33,341 nucleotides of DNA, from the NCBI GenBank assembly GCA_945898115.1, contig CAMDHS010000004.1, positions 1-33,341 on the forward strand, in the 5' to 3' direction. This document shows, piece by piece, positions 27,889 to 33,341 of the stretch (the first letter of the stretch is position 1; each line of letters begins with the position of its first letter). Under the pieces are notes generated by a model, which was not told the origin of the DNA, searched no databases, and worked only from the letters and a program-made list of their open reading frames with translations. The position numbers were made by a program, and so were the translations under genes. The DNA is from Comamonas sp. lk. GTDB lineage: Bacteria; Pseudomonadota; Gammaproteobacteria; Burkholderiales; Burkholderiaceae_C.

Positions 27889-29364
27889 TCAATGCCGGGC
27901 GCCGGGCGATGGCGTGCGCGGTTTGCGCTTCACGCCGGGCGGTTGGGGCAGCAAGGTGGCCACGGTGAGTTCGTCGTCGCCAAAATAGCGGGCCGCTACC
28001 GTTTGCACCTGCGCCGGGGTGACGCCGCGCAGGCGCTTCAACATTTCGGCCTCAAAGCCCAGGGGCAGGCCCATGGTCCAGTTGGCGCCCAGCATACGCG
28101 CCTGGTTGAACACGCTGTCTTGCTGGTAGACCTCGCTGGCGGTCCACTGGTTCACCACGCGTTTGAGTTCTGATGCGCTAATGCCCTCATCGGCCACACG
28201 CTTGAGTTGGGCGCGCAAGGCCGCTTCTAATGCTGCGCTGCTCTTGCCGCTGGCGGGCACGCCCGACACCATAAAGGTGACAGGCCCGCGCGCGGTGGCG
28301 CTGTAATGAGCACCGGCATTGTCGGCCACATGGTCGTCGGACTGGGTCAGGGCGCGGTCCAGGCGCGCACCCTCGTAACCGTCGAGCACCGCCGACAAGA
28401 CAGTCAGCGCCAAGGCGTCTTGCGCTTGCGCGTCCCACAAATCGGTGCCGGGCACGCCGGGTCGGATGCCAGGCACTTTGAAGGCCAGCGCCACATAAGC
28501 CTGCTCGGCCGGCGCCTTGAAATCGAGTCGTCGCAAGCCGCCCTGCGCAGGTTCGCTGCGCGGCTTGCGCTCTGGCAGTTGAACACTAGCGATGCCACCG
28601 TAGTATTTTTCGGCCAGCGCAAACACGGCCTGCGGGTCCACGTCACCCGCCACCACAATCGCCGCGTTGGCCGGCGTGTACCAGCGGCGGTAAAAGGCGC
28701 GTGCGTCCTCAGGCACCATGGATTCCAGGTCGCTCATCCAGCCCACCACCGGACGGCGGTAAGGAGATGCTTGGTAAGTGGTGGCCGTCATGGCCTCAAA
28801 CAACCGTGCATGCGGGTTGTCCTCGGTGCGCAGGCGGCGCTCTTCCTTGACCACTTCAAGTTCCTTGCGAAAGTCCTCGTCGCTCCACTGGTTGTTGGCA
28901 AAGCGATCTGCCTCAAGCTCCATCACGTCAGCCAGCCGCGCAGCCGGTATTTGCTGGTAGTAGCCGGTGTAATCCTTGTTGGTAAAGGCGTTTTCGCGCC
29001 CGCCCAAGGCCGCCACCCGCCGCGAAAAATCACCTGCTTTTACGGTGGGCGTGCCCTTGAACAGCATGTGCTCCAGCAAGTGGGCCACGCCCGATGTGCC
29101 GTCTACCTCGTCCATCGAACCCACCCGCACCCACAGCATGTGCACTGCCGTGGGCGCGCGGTGGTCGGACTTGACGATCAGCGTCATGCCATTGCGCAGG
29201 ATAAATTGCTGGGTTGGGTCGGGTGCGGCCCAAACCGATGCGACAGCCAGCCCCGATGCCACCAGCGCAGCGCACGCCCGCTTCAGCAAGCGCGAGCGCG
29301 TGGCAGCAAAAATCAATTCGAATACGACCAGGATAGTGCTGAGGTGTTTCATAGAATGATGCAT
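27889..29364 (-). CDS. M16-family zinc peptidase (active-type HxxEH)
   Basis: GTSGVAHLLEHMLFKGTPTVKAGDFSRRVAALGGRENAFTNKDYTGYYQ. ORF-track start at 29967 is read-through antisense to ftsY; start is 29364, 29352, or a TTG near 29287 before LLKRACAALVASGLAVASVWA. Confidence 0.9.
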   Translation of the reverse strand: MHHSMKHLSTILVVFELIFAATRSRLLKRACAALVASGLAVASVWAAPDPTQQFILRNGMTLIVKSDHRAPTAVHMLWVRVGSMDEVDGTSGVAHLLEHMLFKGTPTVKAGDFSRRVAALGGRENAFTNKDYTGYYQQIPAARLADVMELEADRFANNQWSDEDFRKELEVVKEERRLRTEDNPHARLFEAMTATTYQASPYRRPVVGWMSDLESMVPEDARAFYRRWYTPANAAIVVAGDVDPQAVFALAEKYYGGIASVQLPERKPRSEPAQGGLRRLDFKAPAEQAYVALAFKVPGIRPGVPGTDLWDAQAQDALALTVLSAVLDGYEGARLDRALTQSDDHVADNAGAHYSATARGPVTFMVSGVPASGKSSAALEAALRAQLKRVADEGISASELKRVVNQWTASEVYQQDSVFNQARMLGANWTMGLPLGFEAEMLKRLRGVTPAQVQTVAARYFGDDELTVATLLPQPPGVKRKPRTPSPGARH

Positions 29365-29380
29365 TCTAAGAACGCACACC

Positions 29381-30421
29381 ATGTTCAGCTTTTTCAAAAA
29401 AAATCCCCCTGTTGAATCAGTGCCTGCTCCCAACGCCAAGGCGCCAGCGACACTGGCAGTGGTACCTGCCAACACAAGTGCGAGCCCGGTGGTAGCAGCA
29501 CCTTCGGGCCGCCAGAGCTGGCTCACCCGACTCAAAGCGGGTTTGGGCAAAACGGCTGCAAGTATTTCATCTGTTTTCGGTGGCACGCGCATTGACGAGG
29601 CGCTGTTCGAAGACCTGGAAAGCGCCCTGCTGATGGCCGACGCCGGTGTGGCGGCTACTGAAACTCTGATTGCTGAGCTGCGTCGCAAGGCCAAGGAAAC
29701 CAAGGCCGAAACCCCGGTACAGCTCAAAGCGCTGCTGGTTGACGGCCTTACCCGGCTTTTAGCGCCCCTGGAAAAGCCACTCACGCTGGGCCCCCAATTG
29801 CCCACGGTGGTCATGGTGGCCGGGGTCAACGGCGCAGGCAAGACCACGTCCATTGGGAAACTTACCCACCGCTTGGCCGACGAGGGCGCCACCGTGCTAC
29901 TCGCCGCCGCCGACACTTTTCGCGCTGCCGCACGGGAGCAACTCACCATCTGGGCTGAACGCAACACGGTAGAAATCGTCAGCCAAGAAGGCGGCGACCC
30001 GGCAGCTGTCAGCTACGACGCCGTTTGCGCAGGCAAGGCACGCAAGAAAGACGTGGTCTTGATTGACACCGCCGGACGCTTGCCCACCCAACTGCACCTG
30101 ATGGAAGAACTCAAAAAAATGAAGCGGGTGGTACAAAAGGCAGGCGAAGCGTCGGGTCTGACCGCTTGCCCACAAGAAGTGCTGCTAGTGATAGACGGCA
30201 ACACCGGCCAAAATGCGCTGGCTCAGGTGCGCGCCTTTGACGACGCACTGGGCCTGACCGGTCTGATCATCACCAAACTCGATGGCACGGCCAAAGGCGG
30301 CGTGCTCGCAGCCATTGCCCGCGAGCGGCCCGTGCCGGTGTACTTTATTGGCGTGGGCGAAAAACTGGAGGAACTCGAAACCTTCAACGCCCGCGAATTC
30401 GCACAGGCGCTGCTTGAATGA
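29381..30421 (+). CDS. ftsY: Signal recognition particle receptor FtsY
   Basis: [84 protein letters not shown]. Confidence 0.97.
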   Translation: MFSFFKKNPPVESVPAPNAKAPATLAVVPANTSASPVVAAPSGRQSWLTRLKAGLGKTAASISSVFGGTRIDEALFEDLESALLMADAGVAATETLIAELRRKAKETKAETPVQLKALLVDGLTRLLAPLEKPLTLGPQLPTVVMVAGVNGAGKTTSIGKLTHRLADEGATVLLAAADTFRAAAREQLTIWAERNTVEIVSQEGGDPAAVSYDAVCAGKARKKDVVLIDTAGRLPTQLHLMEELKKMKRVVQKAGEASGLTACPQEVLLVIDGNTGQNALAQVRAFDDALGLTGLIITKLDGTAKGGVLAAIARERPVPVYFIGVGEKLEELETFNAREFAQALLE

Positions 30422-31674
30422 AACCCTACATCAGCCTGAATCCCGGCCACTCCATGGCCGTGTCAACGCGACGCACGGCGCTGGGCTGGCTAGCTGCTGC
30501 GGGCGGCACGGCCAGTGGCCTGCTGCCCATGGCGTCCCAAGCAGACACTGCCGCCTGGACCCGTACCTTGGAACAAGCCCGGGGACAGACCGTTTACTTC
30601 AACGCCTGGGGTGGCGCCCCCACCATCAACGCCTACATCCAATGGGCGGGCGAGCAGGTGCTGCAACGTTATGGCGTTCGCGTGGTACACGTCAAAGTGA
30701 GCGACGCTGCGGATGTCGTGAAACGGGTGCGCAATGAAAAAGCCGCAGCCAAGCCAGAAGGCAGCGTTGACCTGGTTTGGATCAATGGTGAAAACTTTTT
30801 GACAATGAAGCGTGAAGGCCTGCTGTTTGGCCCTTTTGCCGAACAGTTGCCGTCTTTTGCCTACGTGGACACCCAGGGCAAACCCACCACCCGGCTCGAC
30901 TTTGCCGAACCCGTGGAAGGCATGGAAGCACCCTGGGGCATGGCCCAGCTCACCTTCATGGCCGACGCCAAACGTGTTCCCCAGCCCCCGCGCGACCTTG
31001 CGGCCTGGCTGGCATTTGCAGCACAGCATCCCGGTCGCAGCAGTTATCCGCGTCCGCCCGACTTCCACGGCACAACATTTCTTAAACAACTTCTACTGGA
31101 TTTGACGCCCAAGTCCGAGCATGGTGTTTTTTACCAAGCGGTGCGCGACGATGTCTTTGCTCGGATGAGCGCACCCCTGTGGCGCACCCTGGACGCCTTG
31201 CATCCGCATCTCTGGCGCAAGGGCAAACAATTCCCCAGCAGCGCCGCAGCGCAGCGGCAAATGATGGCCGACGGCGAGTTGCTGCTGGCCCTGACTTTTA
31301 ACCCCAACGAAGCCGCCAACGAGATCGCCGCCCAACGCCTCACGCCCAGCACCGTGAGCTTTCAGTTCACTGGCGGCACCATTGGCAACACCCACTTTCT
31401 GGCCATACCCTTTAATGCCGGCGCCCGCGCTGGCGCGCAAGTGCTGGCCAACTTTCTACTCAGCCCGCAGGCCCAGGCGCGCAAAGCCGATATCGCTACC
31501 TGGGGCGACCCCACCGTGCTGGATGTGCGCCGTTTACCGGCGGCAGAACAACTATTTTTCCAGGCCAAGAAGCAAGCAGGCGCACTTACAGAGAGCGTGC
31601 CCACGCTGCCAGAGCCGCACGGATCCTGGGTACATCCGCTAGAACTTGAGTGGACACGCAGATACGGGGTATAA
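30418..31674 (+). CDS. YnjB-like ABC transporter substrate-binding protein
   Basis: [72 protein letters not shown]; Tat-like N terminus [19 protein letters not shown] overlap with ftsY; alternative start 30454. Confidence 0.85.
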   Translation: MKPYISLNPGHSMAVSTRRTALGWLAAAGGTASGLLPMASQADTAAWTRTLEQARGQTVYFNAWGGAPTINAYIQWAGEQVLQRYGVRVVHVKVSDAADVVKRVRNEKAAAKPEGSVDLVWINGENFLTMKREGLLFGPFAEQLPSFAYVDTQGKPTTRLDFAEPVEGMEAPWGMAQLTFMADAKRVPQPPRDLAAWLAFAAQHPGRSSYPRPPDFHGTTFLKQLLLDLTPKSEHGVFYQAVRDDVFARMSAPLWRTLDALHPHLWRKGKQFPSSAAAQRQMMADGELLLALTFNPNEAANEIAAQRLTPSTVSFQFTGGTIGNTHFLAIPFNAGARAGAQVLANFLLSPQAQARKADIATWGDPTVLDVRRLPAAEQLFFQAKKQAGALTESVPTLPEPHGSWVHPLELEWTRRYGV

Positions 31675-31697
31675 AGCGACAAACAACGGGAGACTCC

Positions 31698-32807
31698 ATG
31701 AAAAAGGCCTTCAAGGCACTGGCGCCCTTGCCACTGCTCGGATTAGCGTATCTGTTTTTATGGCCCGTACCGATTACACCGGTGGCTTGGGTTGCGCCCC
31801 CAGCGCCCGGTTATGTCGGCGCCCATGCCGTCAACCAAAAACTCGCGGGCCTGCAACTGATTGACCTGCACGGCGAAGTTGGCCCCGAACACATTGCATT
31901 CGGCCCCGACGGCAAGCTTTACACCACGGTAGCCAGCGGCAACATCCTGCGCATGAACGCCGACGGCAGCGCGCAAGAAGTTTTCGCAAACACCACAGGC
32001 CGCGTGCTCGGCTTTGCCTTTGACGCGCAAGGCAACTTGATTGCCGCAGATGCGGTCAAAGGGCTTTTGTCCATCAGCCCGGACCGCAAAGTTACGGTTC
32101 TCACTGACCAGGTTGATGGAGACCCCATCCGCTATGCAGACGCCGTGGTCGTGGCCAAGAACGGCAAAATGTATTTCAGCGACGCGTCCACCCGCTTTGC
32201 CCCCAAAGACTGGGGCGGCACTTTTGAGGCCAGCATTCTGGATATCCTGGAGCGGTCCAGCACCGGCCGCGTGCTCGAATTCGACCCAGCAAGCAAGGTG
32301 ACACGCATCGTCGCTCGCGGCTTGAGTTTCGCCAATGGGGTGGCACTCAGCCAAGACGAAGCCCATATCTTTGTGAACGAAACGGGCAAATACCGGGTTT
32401 GGAAGATCGCCGTCGCCGCGCAAAACGTTCAGGTTTCTGCAGATGCGCCGTCTACCGACGCGAAGGTGTTGTTCGACAACCTGCCCGGCTACCCCGACAA
32501 CCTGTTGCGCGGACGCGACGGCAAGCTCTGGCTCGGTTTTGCCAAGCCCCGCAACAGCACCATTGACAACTTCGCCGGCAAACCCTGGTTGCGTTCGCTC
32601 ACCCTGCGCCTGCCGCGCGCCATGTGGCCCATCCCCAAAGCCTATGGCCACGTGATGGCCTTCACCGATGACGGAAAAATCGTCGCCGATTTACAAGATC
32701 CCACGGGGATCTATCCGGAAACGACTTCCATCACCGAAACCGAAGACCGAATGTATATCCAAAGCCTGCACGCCACGGCCTTGGGCTGGCTGCCAAACCA
32801 ACCTTGA
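31698..32807 (+). CDS. SMP-30/gluconolactonase/strictosidine-synthase-like beta-propeller, membrane-anchored or secreted
   Basis: N-terminal hydrophobic segment; GPEHIAFGPDGKLYTTVASGNILRM, YADAVVVAKNGKMYFSDASTRF, FANGVALSQDEAHIFVNET, GYPDNLLRGRDGKLWLGF; GGGAGACTCC before ATG. Confidence 0.88.
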   Translation: MKKAFKALAPLPLLGLAYLFLWPVPITPVAWVAPPAPGYVGAHAVNQKLAGLQLIDLHGEVGPEHIAFGPDGKLYTTVASGNILRMNADGSAQEVFANTTGRVLGFAFDAQGNLIAADAVKGLLSISPDRKVTVLTDQVDGDPIRYADAVVVAKNGKMYFSDASTRFAPKDWGGTFEASILDILERSSTGRVLEFDPASKVTRIVARGLSFANGVALSQDEAHIFVNETGKYRVWKIAVAAQNVQVSADAPSTDAKVLFDNLPGYPDNLLRGRDGKLWLGFAKPRNSTIDNFAGKPWLRSLTLRLPRAMWPIPKAYGHVMAFTDDGKIVADLQDPTGIYPETTSITETEDRMYIQSLHATALGWLPNQP

Positions 32808-32828
32808 AACCCTGTCACAAATTTTGGA

Positions 32829-32864
32829 CCAAAAAAAACGCCCCATCAACTGATGGGGCGTTTT
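32829..32864 (-). terminator. Bidirectional-looking terminator at the end of the rRNA operon
   Basis: AAAAACGCCCCATCA-ac-TGATGGGGCGTTTT; A/T tracts on both sides. Confidence 0.88.
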
Positions 32865-32876
32865 CTGGTTGAATAG

Positions 32877-32990
32877 CCTGACGATGACCTACTTTCACAC
32901 GGGTATCCGCACTATCATCGGCGCAGAGTCGTTTCACTGTCCTGTTCGGGATGGGAAGGAGTGGTACCAACTCGCTATGGTCGTCAGGCA
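32877..32990 (-). rRNA. rrf: 5S ribosomal RNA
   Basis: Reverse complement reads GCCTGACGACCATAGCGAGTTGGTACCACTCCTTCCCATCCCGAACAGGACAGTGAAACGACTC...GTGTGAAAGTAGGTCATCGTCAGG. Confidence 0.95.
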
Positions 32991-33180
32991 TAACTTTTTG
33001 TCCTCTTGGGTCGGTCACTGGTGACCTGGTCAAGACGACCAATTTATAGAGCTAATCAGCTTTTTCGATTTCTCGACCTACACAGCTTGCAGTGTGCAGG
33101 AATTTTGAATGCGTCAACTTGGCATAACTTCCTTGATAGCGCTCGGTGCATTTTCATGCATTTACATATATCAAAGTTAT

Positions 33181-33341
33181 AGGGTCAAGCCTCACGAGCA
33201 ATTAGTACAGGTTAGCTTAACGCATTACTGCGCTTCCACACCCTGCCTATCAACGTCCTGGTCTTGAACGACTCTTTAGGGGGCTCAAGGCCCCGGCAGA
33301 TCTCATCTTGAAACGAGTTTCCCGCTTAGATGCTTTCAGCG
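33181..33341 (-). rRNA. rrl: 23S ribosomal RNA, 3' end (runs off the window)
   Basis: Plus strand GGTCAAGCCTCACGAGCAATTAGTACAGGTTAGCTTAACGCATTACTGCGCTTCCACACCCTGCCTATCAACGTC matches the reverse complement of the conserved 23S 3' end. Confidence 0.95.

Noticed and set aside
28306-29415. 369-aa plus-strand ORF opposite the M16 peptidase
   Set aside because: Shadow ORF; the minus strand carries HLLEH and other M16 motifs.
29364-29967. N-terminal extension of the 692-aa M16 ORF
   Set aside because: Runs antisense through ftsY; a normal signal-peptide start exists at or downstream of 29364.
32829-32864. Repeat considered as a CRISPR-like or mobile repeat
   Set aside because: Single hairpin with flanking A/T tracts at the end of the 5S gene; ordinary rRNA operon terminator.

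Overview
33.3 kb of a chromosome that looks betaproteobacterial (Comamonadaceae-like by protein content; inference, no search run). The left third (about 1-8.7 kb) is an accessory aromatic-catabolism locus on the minus strand. In transcription order it encodes an MhpA-type FAD ring hydroxylase, an FAH-family hydrolase, a hydroxyquinol/catechol-type intradiol dioxygenase, a PhlG (2,4-diacetylphloroglucinol hydrolase)-like C-C hydrolase, a BBE-type FAD oxidase and a secreted SMP-30/NHL-like beta-propeller. A TetR regulator lies just upstream. The tetR-hydroxylase gap holds a large inverted repeat, a second overlapping hairpin, and a 23-bp operator-like element that recurs (17/23 identical) upstream of tetR. 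Divergent from tetR is a small signal-peptide-like ORF that appears frameshifted at an A6 run. The rest is mostly housekeeping or transport: htpX, DUF3025, pyrC, LysR, TfoX-N, an ATM1-like ABC exporter, a YciA-like thioesterase, a livHMGF + acyl-CoA ligase + two tandem substrate-binding-protein transport locus, an RSH (spoT/relA) gene, greB, an M16 peptidase pair, ftsY, a ynjB-like binding protein, a second SMP-30-like protein, and the 3' end of an rRNA operon (5S and partial 23S, minus strand). No CRISPR array, tRNA or intact mobile element was seen. The best candidate for something undescribed is the PhlG-containing operon with its control region.
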